64,000 bases of DNA, from NCBI RefSeq assembly GCF_028009165.1, contig NW_026611617.1, positions 1,306,648 to 1,370,647 on the forward strand, written 5' to 3'. Within the stretch, counting starts at the first letter, position 1. The number at the start of each line of letters is the position of its first letter. This DNA is from Akanthomyces muscarius (taxonomy: Eukaryota; Ascomycota; Sordariomycetes; Hypocreales; Cordycipitaceae). Positions 1 to 13,090 of the stretch are shown piece by piece. A model generated the notes under the pieces. That model did not search any database, was not told the origin of the DNA, and saw nothing but the letters and a program-made list of their open reading frames with translations. The position numbers were made by a program, and so were the translations under genes.

Positions 1-1038
1 TAGACTCTTTAATAGTTAATTTAATATAATAAATATATAATAAGTTCTAAGTATTACCTAATAAAGTTTATAGATTAGTATCTCTTAACTAGAATATTAT
101 ATTTAAGTTTTAGTAAGTAGTTAGTTATAGCTTCTATATTATATAAGTAAGGTAGTTAAGATTATATATTTAAATTAAGAATATACTAAATAAGGAGATC
201 TTTTTCTTTATTTATTAATTTTTAAAAGTGTATTATTATAAAGGTACTAAGCTTTAGCCTAGTATAGATTAGTTTAGCTTTTTTATATTAAAAATGAAAA
301 ATAGTGGTGCGAATTTGCTCTATGTGCGAGTTGTGAAGCGGTATATGCTAGGTACCCCTAATAGCGTAATTTAGTGGCGGTATAATAGGACTATAATAGA
401 CATAGTATAAGGGGCTTTTTACTAGGGGATGAAAAATAAAATGTATAAAAGGGACGCTTATAATTAGCTAGTATAAAGGGGAAAAAAGATAAGGGAGATA
501 AGGGTAAAAGGAATAGACTATCTTAGGCGTAGGCCTAGACACTTCTAGTATATTTGTTATAATTTATTAATAACTATAAGTATACTAGTACTATTATTTA
601 TCTACTCCTAATTAGACCTAAAGATAGCACTATAAACCTTATTAGGTATATAGTAGTATAATTATAACTCTCCTATTAATCTAACTAGTTCTATATATAT
701 ATATATTATAAGGTTAGACGTATAAAGAGTAATATAGTGTATTTATTGCCACTCCTTCTTAACCTTATACTATTATAACTAGATGTAGAATATAGTAGCG
801 CTATTCTAATACTATAAGGGCACCTAACTTCTTATATAATATAAAGTATTAGGTAGTAGTGTGCTAGAAGTGCTGTACTTACTTTATACTAGGCGGCCTA
901 AAGGCTTAGAGAGACCAGCTTAGGAGGAAACCGTACTAGATAAAGGGTGATAAGCTATGTGTAATAATTAAGCTGCTATTAATATATGCCCTATAAGGGA
1001 AGAAAGAATTATAAAAGTGGCGGCTAAATAGGAGTTAC
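1..1038. other. AT-rich RIP-degraded DNA, no gene
   Basis: The stretch is dominated by TA dinucleotides and has no open frame of useful length. A degraded + frame around 720-1020 gives a Cys- and Lys-rich stretch that I cannot place in a family. It is most likely the remains of a transposon or helicase relative. Confidence 0.5.
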
Positions 1039-1054
1039 TTAGGGTTAGGGTTAG
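1039..1054 (+). repeat. interstitial telomeric repeat stub
   Basis: The sequence TTAGGGTTAGGGTTAG lies directly before a fragment of the non-LTR retrotransposon found in full near the telomere. The same junction (TTAG followed by AAACTG) occurs at 34940/34941 and 55652/55653. The stub is best read as a fossil of a telomere into which the element inserted. Confidence 0.85.
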
Positions 1055-1158
1055 AAACTGTAAATTGAGTTATCTAAGCTAGCTCGCTCGGGAATTTTCT
1101 AATAATACATTTAGAGAAAGTAATAGTAAGGAAAGAAAGTAAAGAGGAGAGTGTCCTA
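1055..1158 (-). mobile_element. 3'-end fragment of telomere-targeted non-LTR retrotransposon (copy 1)
   Basis: About 104 bp are nearly identical to the 3' terminal sequence of copies 2 and 3 (from 34941 and 55653). Identity starts at AAACTGTAAATTGAG, next to the TTAGGG stub, and stops at GTGTCCTA. The fragment lacks everything upstream of the 3' UTR end, so it is either an extreme 5' truncation or the remainder after a rearrangement. It contains CpA-type sites that are less decayed than its surroundings. Confidence 0.85.
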
Positions 1159-1380
1159 TCACTTATACAGCGACAAACTAGGGGCCAGGTCGTTATAAAA
1201 TACACTAAAAATTTAGACCTATAAAAACCATAGGGGGGCTAGGTTGTTATAAAATTAGAGCCTAAGTTGTTATAATAAGTTATAGTATAGAGTATAGTAA
1301 AATAAAAGGGAGAGGTAGGATAGAAAGAAGAGGGTTAAATTAAGTATAAAAATATAGAGTATATATTTTAGTGATTTTTA
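1159..1380. other. unassigned RIP-degraded spacer
   Basis: The spacer has a repeated GGGGCCAGGTCGTTATAAAA-like motif near 1180 and 1237. A similar GGGGCCAGGTCGTA motif occurs near 54700. No gene is visible. Confidence 0.4.
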
Positions 1381-1681
1381 GTTAAATAGATATTATAGGT
1401 AATAATTCTATAAAAAATAGGTGTAATATAGTTAAGATAAGGCCTGTGTTATTATAGAGCGAGAACTTATTATATAAAGCGCTAAGAACTAAGGGGGTTT
1501 AGGGGGTAAGCCCCTAATAAAATAGATAGGAGGAGGTTAAATAGATATTATAAGGTTAAATTCTATTAGAAATAGATATATTTAGCTAAGATAGGCCTAT
1601 ACTATTATAGAGTAAGAACCTATTATATAAAGCACTAAGAACTAAGGGGGTTTAGGGGGTAAGCCCCTAATAAAATAGGTA
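1381..1681. repeat. tandem duplication, about 155-bp unit, two copies
   Basis: Unit 1 starts at 1381 and unit 2 at 1536, both with GTTAAATAGATATTATA. Both end with the same block, CTAAGGGGGTTTAGGGGGTA, followed by CCCCTAATAAAATAG. The units differ by scattered substitutions and small indels, so the duplication is old. No coding function is visible. Confidence 0.8.
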
Positions 1682-1699
1682 AAAGGCGGGTATAGATAA

Positions 1700-2411
1700 A
1701 GTTAGAGGCTAAAGAAGTATTTAAATAAGATACTAATATATAGACGCCTTAGATAGGTTTTTAGGTATAAATATTTATAGTTATAAAAAGAAATTTTAAT
1801 AGTAATATAGACTATAAAATAAAGCTATTTATATATAATAATAAATACCTATTTATATTTTACTAGATATATTAATAGGCATATCTATAAAATAAGGTTA
1901 GGTTATATTTAGCTAAATATTATAATTCTATCCCTATTATAATATATAAAGCTATTATTAACACTATATAATAAATCCCTAGTTTAATCTAAGATTAGGT
2001 ATAGTTAGTATAGTATATATTACCTAATTACTAACACGCTATCCCTTATATCTAAGCACTAAAAGAAGATAGGTTATATTATAAGGCATACCTATATATT
2101 ATATATAAGGTCTACTAGATATAGTAGTATTACTAAGAGTAATATAGATAGTAGAATAATTAGAGATAAGGCAGCTATAAGAAGGCAAAGCCGCCTAAGT
2201 AATACCTATTACTATAAACTAAGAATATATAGTACTAGTAGTTATTTACTAAAAGGGGGGTTAGTTATTAGTTTAAGGTTAAGGCTAAAGTTAGGGTTAG
2301 GTTAATACCCGCCTATACTAATAATAAAGGTAGTAGGTTAGGTTTAGATAGTTAGGACGCTAATATAGACGCTAAGGCTGTATAGGATATATTAACTAAA
2401 TAGATAGACAC
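1700..2411 (+). pseudogene. TLH-A, N-terminal part: RIP-degraded telomere-linked helicase relative
   Basis: This block resembles the region near 16400-16650 in TLH-B, for example the shared string TACTAGTAGTTATTTA followed by TAGTTATTAGTTTAAGGT. By position it covers the zinc-finger portion that precedes the recombinase-like domain in this gene family. The reading stops at the 5' LTR of the chromovirus and resumes beyond its 3' LTR at 9595, so the LTR element inserted into this copy. The exact upstream limit is uncertain. No open frame survives. Confidence 0.55.
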
Positions 2412-2640
2412 TATGAAGGATTCGGGCTTTGCCCGCTCCCTAGGGACTTAATACGAGAGCTTACTTAAGCTCTCGTATTAGGCGTAGATTATACTTACTT
2501 TATAGTGTAGATTATAAGCTAAATTAGGGGAGAGGGAGAGAGAGAGAGCCTCCCCCTTCCTTCTTCTTTCTTCTCTCTTTAAGAGAATTAATAACTATTA
2601 TAACGCTTACTTATAGTAGCTATAAGGCTAGTCTATAATA
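2412..2640 (+). repeat. 5' LTR of chromovirus
   Basis: It matches 9366-9594 over its whole length with scattered transitions. It starts TATGAAGGATTC, probably a mutated TG start, and ends CTATAATA where the 3' LTR keeps the canonical CA. It contains an inverted repeat near 2448-2480 (AATACGAGAGCTTA with TAAGCTCTCGTATT) that could form a hairpin in the RNA. Confidence 0.9.
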
Positions 2641-2699
2641 ATTAATTCTCTTTATAAAATAGAGAATTATAACCCCTATAGTACTATATTAGAGATATT

Positions 2700-5600
2700 C
2701 CTAGGCGTATAAGAACAGTATAACGCCCTTATAGAATAGAATAGGAGATAAGCTAAAAAGATATAGCTCCTCTATAAATAAATACTACTCTTATAAAATC
2801 AGGCCGTACCGCCCTTAAGAGTAACTACTATACCTTTTTCTACTAAATTAACTAATACTAATAATAATCTAATAACCTATAAAAGGAAACCACTCTTATA
2901 AGGGGATAAATTTAATAGCGACTAAAAAGCCTTTATAGGCTAGAAATAGGTAATTACCTATAAGCTTAAAATTAATATAGAATTTATTAGGCCCTTAAAG
3001 GTATAATTTATATATATTTAGTTAAATCTAAGCTTAGTAGCTTAACTTAAAGTTACTATATACTTTAAGGTAGGCAGGTATAATAGGGAGTCTAACCCTT
3101 ATACTTTCTTAAGCTACTTAAAGATAGTATTTAGTAACCCTTACTAATAGGAACTTATAATAATAAAGCTAAACTACTTTAAGTAAGGGGAGAGAGAACC
3201 CTTCTTATAGTTCTATATATAATTTAAATAAGAACTAGCCTTAACTAATAGCTTACTTTAAAATAATAAGGTTAAACTTACTAAGCTCTACTTAGTACTT
3301 TTAGATATAATATAGGGGCTTATAGTTAGTTAATAAGTATTATAGATAAGCTATAAGTCTATAATATAGGAACTATAAGAGCTCTCTATTAACTTAGAAT
3401 TATATTAAATTAAAGAAAACTACTAATATAATATTTAGTAGAGAAACCCGCCTCTAAGAAAGGACTTAAAAGGGGACACTTTAATAATAGGTATATAAGG
3501 CCTATATATCCTACCCTCTTTTAACCTAAAGCCTTAAGGATAAAACTCTTTATATTAATAAACTACTTAGGTAACTAAAAAGGTTCTCTAGGAATAAAAG
3601 GATATAGGCGCCTGCCTTTATTATAGAAAAGATAGGCACTATATTAGTAAATACTACCTCCTACTAGCATATTAGCTAATAACTAGGATAAATAAGATTA
3701 ACACCTATATAAAGGAGAACACTATATTAAATAACTTAGAAAATAAGGACACTTAGGGAAAAGACTCCCCCTAAGCTAATAAAATATAAATATATTACTA
3801 AAAGACTAACTAAAAAACGTATACTAGATAGAAAAAGTGTAGAAGGATATAGTAGGTAGAATAAATATAAAACTATTTCTTATACTAGCTATCCTTAAGA
3901 CCTATACCCTAATAGATATCCTTATAGATTTAAGGTATAAGTATTATAAAGCTATATAGGAGGACACTATAAACTCCCTATAATTAGAGCGCGTATTACT
4001 CCCTTTATAGCGGTAAATTAAACTTATTACTAGGAACTCCCTAAAGTTCCTAATATCCTATATAGCTAAGATATAAGTAGATATTAATAGTTAGGTATTT
4101 CTAATACTCCTCTATATTATACCTTCTCTCTCTTAGTTATTAATCCTAAGATTGTCTTAGCTAGCTTACTATAAATTATTAATAGATATAGAGTAGCGTT
4201 ATATCTACCTATAAGTAGTAGTAAGATAGAAGATATACTCCCTAGACTAGCACTAAATTATATAAGGCTCTAACCTATTAGGTAGTAGCTAGTTTTACTA
4301 ATAATTAAAATAAGATTAAATTATATATAGTATAAAGATAAGGGTCTTAGTTATAAGTATCTATAAAATTAATAATATTATATAATATACCTTAAAGAGC
4401 TTAAAAAGCCTATTAGAATAGTACTAGGCCTTTTAGAGCCTATTTATAAAGAAGGATATAGCTACCCTCCTACTATACCGCCCTAACTTTAATTATAAAA
4501 TTAAAATCCGTATAAAGCTAGATAGGAGCCCTAAATAACTTCTATATAGTAGGCTATATTATATACTATAAGACTAATTACTTAAACTATACTACTAACT
4601 AACCGCCCTTCTTAATAAAGGCTAGATCTAAGCTAGCTCCTCTCTAGCTATAGTACCTATACTTTTAGTTAAAAAGGCAAATAAGAGTTAGCGTTTTTAT
4701 ATTAATTACTAAGGTCTTAACGCTATATTAGAAGATAACTACTACCTATTACTACTTATTAAGAAGACTATCTATTCCTTATTAACTATAAAGTAGCTTA
4801 CTAAGTTAGACGTCTACTTTACCTTCTATAAGCTATAAATAAAGCTTAGTTCTAAGAAGTATACTATATTTTATATAAGATTTAGATTATTTAAGTAGCT
4901 TATCTATCCCTTTAGCCTCTTAGATATACCTACTATATTCTAATAATATATAAACTAGGTTCTAGGCGATATTCTAGACGACTATACTATAGCCTATCTT
5001 AATAATATTCTTATCTATAATAATAGCGACCTTACTAACTATAAGTAAAAGGTTACTATAATACTATTATAGCTTAATAAAACTAGACTTTATCTTAATC
5101 TTAATAAGTGTAAATTCTTTATTAAGATAGTAAAATACCTTAGGTTTATTATAAAGGTAGGTATATTACTTATACCTAACCTAAAGAAGGTTTAGGCTAT
5201 CTATAAATAAGAGCCCTTATAGACTATAAAAGGGGTATAGAGCTTTCTTAGTTTCTCTAACTTCTACTAGGAATTTATCTTAAAATTCGCTACCTTATTA
5301 GAGCTACTTACCTAACTTACTTAAAAGTATATCTAGTTCTACTAGGGGGGGGAGGAGGATACTATTTTTAAAAAGCTAAAGTTACTATTTCTCTCTAAGC
5401 CCTACCTTATACTTTAAGATCCTACTAAGGAGGTTATAGTTAAAACTAACTATTTTAGTATAGGGCTAAGAGGTTACTTATTATAACTTAATAATAGGAA
5501 TATTTTATACCTAATTATATATTACTCTTAGAAGCTAATAATAGTAAAGTAGAACTATACTATCTATAATAAGGAACTCCTTACTATAATTAAGTGTATC

Positions 5601-7640
5601 TAAGTATAAGAAGTAGAGCTTTAAGGGTAAGAGTACCCTTTTACTATACTTACTAACTATAAAAACTTAAAGTACTTTATAAAACTATATATTATCTTAG
5701 AATAATAGGCCTACTAGGCTAAATTCCTCTTTATATTTTAATACCGCCTTTACTACTAGCCTAGCCCTCTTATATAACAGCTAGACGTACTTAGCTATTA
5801 GGAGGTATATAAAGATAGACTAGACTGCCTACTAATAGGGATCTTAAGGCTAATTAATATTACTATAATAAAGGATAGTCTTTATACTAAGGTGCTAATA
5901 CCCCTATTTATAGATAATAACCTTAATACACTATAAGAATTAGCAGTTTAAATAGACCTAAGCTATATAATAAAGATCACTATAGTCTAAGATAGCACTT
6001 ATATATTTCCACCTAAAGCTAACTTAAAGGATTAAGTAATAGACTATACTATCTCCGTCTATTACTACCTATAGTTCTAAAGCTATCTCTAAGTACCTAA
6101 TTAGGAGCCCCTTACTACTACTCTAATTAAGAAAGTATATACTAACCCCTCCTTAGTGTATTTAGGGAAGAATAATACCTTCCTCCTCTTTATATAGTTA
6201 TACTACTAGTCTAGTATATTATAGGATATTATATAGTATATCTAAAACTATACCTATTTTAGAGCTTATAAGTCTAAGAAACTATAATAGGGCCTCTTTT
6301 AACTAATACTAGTAGCTAACTACTACTAATAATAAATATCTATTAACTTTATAACTAATTTACTAGTATAAAATAGTAATACACTATAGTTCCTTATAGT
6401 AATTATAAACTAGCTATCTAAATTTATTTAACTAAAAGTAATAACTATAATAACAGCTAAGGCTTATATTAAACAGTTTCTCTTATATTAATAGCGTTTT
6501 TATAGCTTCTTTAGGTAAATTATTAGTAATAAAGGCTTTAACTAGGTTAGGGAATTTTAGTGTACACTATACTGCCTAATAGGCACTAAGTAACTCCTTT
6601 CTACTATATATTACCCCTAGATAGATAGTAGTATAAAGAGGGTAAACTAAGAAGTGTAAGTAGTACTATATATACTTATCTTATACTTATAGTATAATTA
6701 GATATAGTAACTACTAACTATATAATAGGTGTTAAATAATAGAGACTCCTTTATTACTAGTTATAGCTTAAACCTCTTACTTTATAGCTATAATAAGGAA
6801 TTAATTTAGACGCTATAAGAGGTAATAATAGTACTAAAGTCTCTAGTAGGACACACCTAGACATTCTTTAAATAAATTTAAGATAAAGTTAAGCTTATAT
6901 AGTCTACTATTATATATATATAGTAGTAATAAAAGGACTTTATAGATTAAATATATTAACTAGCTAAATAATTCTATATTAGTAATAAAGTATAGCTTTC
7001 TTTTTAAAATATTACTATATTATAACTAAATAAGAAACTTAACTAGGTCTATATAAAATATATAGTAACTAATATACTATTACTATTAATAGTTATATTA
7101 GACGTCCTTAGTAATATCTATAAAACCTTTTATATTAACCTTATTAAAAGAGCTATTACTAATCCCTTACTATCCTAAGCTTATAATAACTAGGCCCTAA
7201 CACTTATACTAGTAAAAGATAAACTAGGTTCTAATCTAGCTAAAAAATACTTTATTAAGAAAATCCTATACACTTAGAACGCCTATAGGCGTATAAAGAA
7301 AAGAGAAGTACTAGTAAAATAGACTAGCTATCTTACTCTAATATAGGAGCCCTTAGTAGTACTAATAAATAGCGTAGCCTTATAGGAATTTAAAGTGGAA
7401 TAAAGAGACGCCTAGACTAATAATAGTTTATATATAACTTATTACTATATAGTAAGAGCTACTTAATATTATAGAAAAGATATAGGCTTAAATTATAACT
7501 TTTAGAAAAATTTAATTAATAAATAGTATATTACTATAAAAGCCCCCTAAGAGCTTATAGCTTCTTTAACACCACACCTAGCCTCTTAGTATATATAACT
7601 TAGACCTATATAGGTATTAGGAAAATAAAGAAATAGTAAA
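2700..7640 (+). pseudogene. chromovirus gag-pol, heavily RIP-mutated
   Basis: Degraded motifs are readable on the + strand. At 3613-3657 there is a zinc knuckle whose second and last Cys now read Tyr. At 3921-3950 there is a protease active-site remnant beginning Leu-Ile-Asp. At 4995-5018 there is a reverse-transcriptase box reading YLNNILIY, in which the catalytic Asp pair has become Asn. Near 6330 the integrase core reads ISINFIT. At 6597-6647 the integrase C-terminal part of the core includes a Lys-Arg-Val-Asn end. At 7257-7360 a chromodomain is recognisable by the VLVK-stop-TSYL stretch and following E-P. The substitutions are those expected from CpA-to-TpA mutation on both strands. Confidence 0.85.
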
Positions 7641-7649
7641 GCTATAAGT

Positions 7650-9350
7650 ATATATTAGTATAATATAAAAGATTAGGTATAAAAGGCTAGGGGTAAAAGG
7701 AAAAATAGGCGGGAGTATAGTAGCACTATACTAGGTATATAATAAAGATATCTTACTCCTTATTAGTAGACTACTTATAATTAGGGTAGGGGGAATATAA
7801 GTAATAATAAGCGTATAGTAAAGGCGACTTAAAGGAGTAAGAGTAATAATAGTGCCTAAAGTAGTAATAACTAGAACTATAGTAATATAAAGAGTGTAAA
7901 GAGTGGCACTTATCCTACTTATTATTAAGATAGGTAAGAGTATAGTATTAAGGAGTAATAAGTATAGTAATTAATATAAGGGTAGTAATTATTTACTATT
8001 ATACTATAATATTATAGTTATTATATTCTATAATAGTAATAGTAGTAGTATAGTTCTCTATCTATATAGATAATTAATAGTATACTAATAGAGAAGGAAT
8101 AGAGGGTATACCTAGATAGCTTAAAGGCTAACAGCTAGTCCTTAGAAGGCTTATATAGTTTATATTATCTCCTAAGAGAAGTTATAACTCTAACTAGAGG
8201 TAAAGGTAAAGACTATCTATAATAATATAAGAGGGGGCGGCGTAAATAAGGCCTTAGTTAGGGGGGGAGTAGTAGTGAATATATCCTAAGCGATATAGGG
8301 CTATAAGCGTATAGACTTTAAAGCGCTATTATACTAATAAAGAGCCTTTCTAAAGGTAGGTGTGGTAATAAGAAACTTATACCCCTTCTAGTAAGGTATA
8401 CTAGTAGCTGCCTTTATAATAGCTCTCTTCCTATTAATAAAAGACTATAGACGTTTAGTAGTATAGTAAAGGCGTGTATTACTAGTAAAGAGTGCCTAGT
8501 TATAGATATAGAGCTTCTTCTTATACTAGTAAACTAAATAAGAGCTAGTACTTATCTAAATATAGATAAGTGTTAGATTTTTAGTAGTAGTATAGAGGTA
8601 TATAAGGTAGGGGTATTCCTCCTTATTCTTTAATATAAAAGCCTTATTATCTAAATTACTAATAATAAGAATACTATTAATAGAGTAATAGGGGGCTTTA
8701 TACCCTAAAGGACTAATATTACTACTACCTTATAGTAGAGGAGGGGGAGGAGGAGCTATTATAGCGGATATAGTATAAAGGTGTTAGGGAATAGTAAGGG
8801 AGTTATCTAGATTTAAAGATTAGGAAGTTAATAGTATATAGGTAGAGGATAGAAGGTAGAATATAGTTATAGAAGTTTATAAGAGGTTTAGTAAGATAGA
8901 GAAGAGAGATAGGATAGGGGTAAAAAGAATTTTTTAAGAAGTAATAATAATAGTTATAACTATAAGACTTCTTTTATAGGATATTCACTTTAAAGATAAG
9001 TAGTGTTATAAAAGGGCCTTAAAGGCTACACTTAGTTTTAATTATAGTATAAAAGTAAAGTATATTATAAAAGTATTATATATAACTAGTTAGGGTAAGT
9101 AAATAAAGTAGGATATAGCCTTTATAGCCTACACCTAGCCCCCTATTTATATATAGAGTACTAGTATATAAGTTTCTCTATACTATAGTATATATAGCGG
9201 AGGTATAGCGTATAGTATGCCCGTATAGTATAAGCATATAAGAATAGTTAATCTACGCTAGGACATACCTATACTAGTATAGCGATAAAAAACCTTTTTC
9301 TAGCGGCCGATATACATATAGTGTATTCTATATTTATTTCGGCCTAGCCT
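7650..9350. other. unassigned 3' internal region of chromovirus
   Basis: About 1.7 kb lie between the end of the chromodomain and the polypurine tract. This is longer than the short 3' untranslated region usual in chromoviruses. I could not read a conserved domain in either strand. It may be an extra ORF lost to mutation, an antisense gene, or a nested insertion. Confidence 0.4.
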
Positions 9351-9363
9351 AGGAGGACAGGGG
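9351..9363 (+). other. polypurine tract before 3' LTR
   Basis: AGGAGGACAGGGG lies two bases before the 3' LTR start. This is the expected place for the plus-strand primer of an LTR retrotransposon, and it confirms the + orientation. Confidence 0.7.
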
Positions 9364-9365
9364 TA

Positions 9366-9594
9366 TATAAAGGATTCAGGCTTTACCCGCTCCCTAGGGA
9401 CTTAATATAAGAGCTTACTTAAGCTCTTATATTAAGCGTAGATTATACTTACTTTATAGTATAGATTATAAGCTAGATTAGGGGAGAGGGAGAGGGAGAG
9501 AGCCTCCCCCTTCCTTCTTCTTTCTTCTCTCTTTAAGAGAATTAATAACTATTATAACGCTCACCTACAGCAGCCGTAAGGCCAGTCTATAACA
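9366..9594 (+). repeat. 3' LTR of chromovirus
   Basis: Same length (229 bp) as the 5' LTR. It ends ATAACA, keeping the canonical CA. It retains several C residues near its end (CACCTACAGCAGCC) where the 5' LTR has T, so the two LTRs have mutated independently since insertion. Confidence 0.9.
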
Positions 9595-12500
9595 GACATA
9601 TAGATATAATAGTACGCTAATATAGTAGGGATATAGCGTGTTAAGGAATTAGACCTAAAGAATAAAGCCTATTTATAGTTATAATATATTAGATAGATAT
9701 AGTATTTAGAAGGATTAGAGGTTAAGATATTATAATAATAATAGTATAATATAGATAAGGAAGAGCTATTATTATAGTATATAATAGACTAGTACTATAT
9801 ATTATTAGAAGAGGTATATAAGATATACTAGTTATACTATATTAGATTAGCGGCTATATTTAAAATAAACTAGTATAAAGGGTTAATAAAGGCTATATAG
9901 CTATTTAAGCTATATATAGAGTCAGATTTATAGTCCTAGTACTAAGGTGTAATAGCGACTATTATTTAGATTATTTACTATATATAATAATAGCTATAGG
10001 ACAAGTAGTTACTATATATAATAATAAGTATATAAGCCTATTATTAGTAGTAGTTTATAAAGGCGTGTATATATTTATAGGGATAGGAGGCGATAGAGGC
10101 GGTAGAGGTGGTAGAGATAGCAGAGCTAATAGAGGCGGCGGGGGTGAGTACTATAATACTAGTTTAATCTAACAGAAGGCATACTATAACTAGCTAGGTT
10201 ATATTAGATCTAACTAAGACTATAGTAATAAAGACAGGCTATATAGCCTATATTACCAACCTAGGCACTAAAGCTAGTATAATATAGGACCCCTAGGCTG
10301 TATATTAGGACGTGTTATTATTATTTATTATCGCTATATTAGACTATATATTAGGCGACTACTAGTATAATAGTGTGTTAATTAGCGTGTTAGTAGTTAT
10401 AGGCGTATAAAAGGACGGCGGATAAGAGAGTATATTAGATTACATACTAGTATTATTAGTGGTTATTAAGATAGTGTAAGTTATAGTATTATACTAGGTA
10501 TATACTAAGTAGTAGGCAGAGGTGTGGCGTACTATAGATAAGTTATAGGTATATAAGGCGGACATATAGTAGTTAGGCATCTCTATATTTATATAGGTTT
10601 AGTAGTATATATAGCGGTTTATAATATAGATAGGCTAAGACGAAAAGATATACCTATTACTAATAGATTAGATTATAAAGATATAAATATATAGGATAAA
10701 GATTTAGTTTATAATAATAGTAAGTAGAGTAATTAATTAGATTAGCGATTAGGTAATATTTTATTATATCTAGTTTATAATAGCTAAGTTAAGTGGGTTT
10801 ATATATATAGTATTATAAAAGGTATATAGTGTTATAGCTAAATTAATAATAGTAGGTAGCGTAGATAGTAAGGGTAGTATTAGTAGTATAGAGTTAGTAA
10901 GGTTATTAGCGATTATATAGGATAATATATATAATAATAATAGTAATAATGCTATAGGGTATTTATTTATATAAGATAAGTATAACTAGTTATAAGTTAA
11001 GAAAGGGTAAGGGTTTATCTAGAAGCAGTTAGTATAGAGCTAGTAGTAGCGCTAGGCGTAGTTATAACTAAGGTAGGACGGCTAAAGTAAGGGTGTGGGT
11101 AGCTATTACCTATTTAAAGAGATATAGGTAGGTATATATAGGCGGTTAGTAGATAAGTTCCGGGCTAAGTTATTATTATTAATATATATAGTGTTAGGTT
11201 TACTAGTATAGGTTATAGAGATATTAACTATATAGATAGAGAATATAGCGAATATAGGGATATAGAATATATTTATAAGTTATAGGTAGATATATTTTAT
11301 AATAGTATACTATAAGAATTTCTAGTAGTCTAACTAGGCTAAGATTATCTACTAGTTTATACCGCCTAAAATAGGGGCGTTATTAGTGTAGTATATATAG
11401 TTAGTATTGCCGTTTTAGTAGAGTATATAGAGGACAATTAAGTAGTTAACGTTTTAAAGTATATATATATAGGTAGATAAGATTATATTATATAACGCTA
11501 TTAACTAGGCTATAGATTAAAAGATAGGTAGCTACTAAGACTAGGACGAGGAGGGTATATAGTTAGATAAGGGTATAATATAGATATTCTATAAAACTAA
11601 GTAGTTATCTAACTAGGTATAGCGTATTATATAGTAGTATAGTAAGATATTATTAGGGTATAAGTTAAGTATAAGTAGTTAGTAATAGATTATAATTATA
11701 ATATTAAACTAATATATTAATATAAAGTATAATCTGTTATATTATAGTAAGTATAGTAAGGATAAAGATAGGATTAATAATATAAGCTAGCTATAAGATT
11801 TATAGGTAGGCTATATAATATATATAATAGGGATAATTTATATATAAAAGATATAGTAAAAATTAGGGGGGTTAGTATTAATATAAGAGAAGTTTTATAA
11901 GGTTAGCTAAGAATAGTACTAATTTTTTAATTTTAGCTAAGATAGTATAAGCTATTAGGGCGTATAGGGCGAGGCTATAGGCGCGGTATAGTAGTAATAG
12001 TAGTAAAATAAGTTTAAGAGTAGCTAGTAGTACGTCTAGTTATAGCGTTTAGAAGCGTTATAGTAAGTAGACGTAGGTGCTATATTAATAGCTATTAAGG
12101 GCCTAACTATTACATTTCGCCCACACTAAAGGGAGATTATTCACACTATTATATATAGCGAGAGCCTAGTAGTTTAGATTACGCCTATAGGTAGGGGAAA
12201 GAGTATATTGTTTATATTACTAGCGTATTATTTAAAGTAGGGGAAGATAATTATTATTATACTATTAGTAGCGTTATAAGACGATATATAAGAGGAGTAC
12301 GCTAAGTACGGGATTAAAGCTAGTAAGTAAGATAGTAAGAAGGGCGTGTTATAGAGCAGCTAAGTTATTTTAGTAATCACTAAGACAGTATATATAATAG
12401 CATTTTAGTATTATATTTAGCGATTATAGAACTAGTTTACTATAAACTAGGTAATAGTAAATAAGTATTACACTATATTAGATAGGTTAGACGTATTCTA

Positions 12501-12667
12501 GCTAGCGTTATAAGATATAGGCTAGGAAATTATATTATAGGGGGTATAATAGGTATTTTTAATAGTAATATTATATCTAAGTAAAAAAAAGGAGTTTTTC
12601 TAGTATGCCTATATTTATTTATATAATATAGTTATATTCTAAAGCTATATAATATAACGTAATATCT
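9595..12667 (+). pseudogene. TLH-A, main part: recombinase-like region plus RecQ helicase, truncated
   Basis: This continues TLH-A after the LTR element. Near 11310-11420 a stretch matches the conserved Lys-containing segment and the LLV..L..VLPF segment of TLH-E. The helicase Walker A remnant is at 12190-12204 (GRGKS). The DECH box remnant is near 12451-12483 (VIVNKYYTILD). A motif III region follows near 12550. Homology then stops and TLH-B' begins at about 12668, so motifs IV-VI are missing. The junction lies in a short shared TATCAC motif. All frames are broken by TAG and TAA. Confidence 0.8.
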
Positions 12668-13090
12668 ATCACTTATACTATTAATCCTAAACTTAAGGAT
12701 TTTAGGAAATAACACTAATTTAAAAAAGGGCGCTAGTATAACAGATATTAGGGATTTTAAGTAATATAAGGTTAGGGATTTTAGGATAAACCTATAAAAA
12801 AATACACGTTATTAGTGTTATTTAAAAGGTAACTTAAAGTAGATATATTATTTATAGTAATAAGTGTATTTAGGCTAAGTAGTGGTCGTACTATTAGGTT
12901 AAAGTTTAGCTATACCCTAGTCTAGGTGGCATATTAGTGCTAATTATATAACAGCCTAAGCCTAGTAGTTAACTTAAAGGTAAAGGAATATATATATAGG
13001 CTACTAGTAGAAGGGAAAAAAAGAGTAAAATATATATATATATATAAATATAATTTAAACTAACTATATAGTAAGGAGCTAAATAAAGCT
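12668..13090 (+). promoter_or_regulatory. 5' flank of TLH-B', homologous to the 5' flank of TLH-E
   Basis: The sequence is a mutated version of the reverse complement of about 44070-44500. It shares TATCAC..AT.CTGTCAA, the GGATTTTAGG repeats and the AATGACACTAATAACGTGTAT segment. Conservation of noncoding flank with the gene means the copies were duplicated as units larger than the ORF. Confidence 0.7.

Larger units (their letters stand above)
2412..9594 (+). mobile_element. Ty3/gypsy chromovirus LTR retrotransposon, RIP-degraded
   Basis: Two direct repeats of 229 bp bound a 7.18 kb element. The 5-bp flanks are GACAC on the left and GACAT on the right, which looks like a target-site duplication with one C-to-T change. 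Inside, in order on the + strand, are a Gag zinc-knuckle remnant, an aspartic-protease remnant, a reverse transcriptase, an integrase and a chromodomain. That order is protease-RT-integrase-chromodomain, as in fungal chromoviruses. Every frame is full of stops, so the element is dead. It interrupts TLH-A. Confidence 0.9.
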
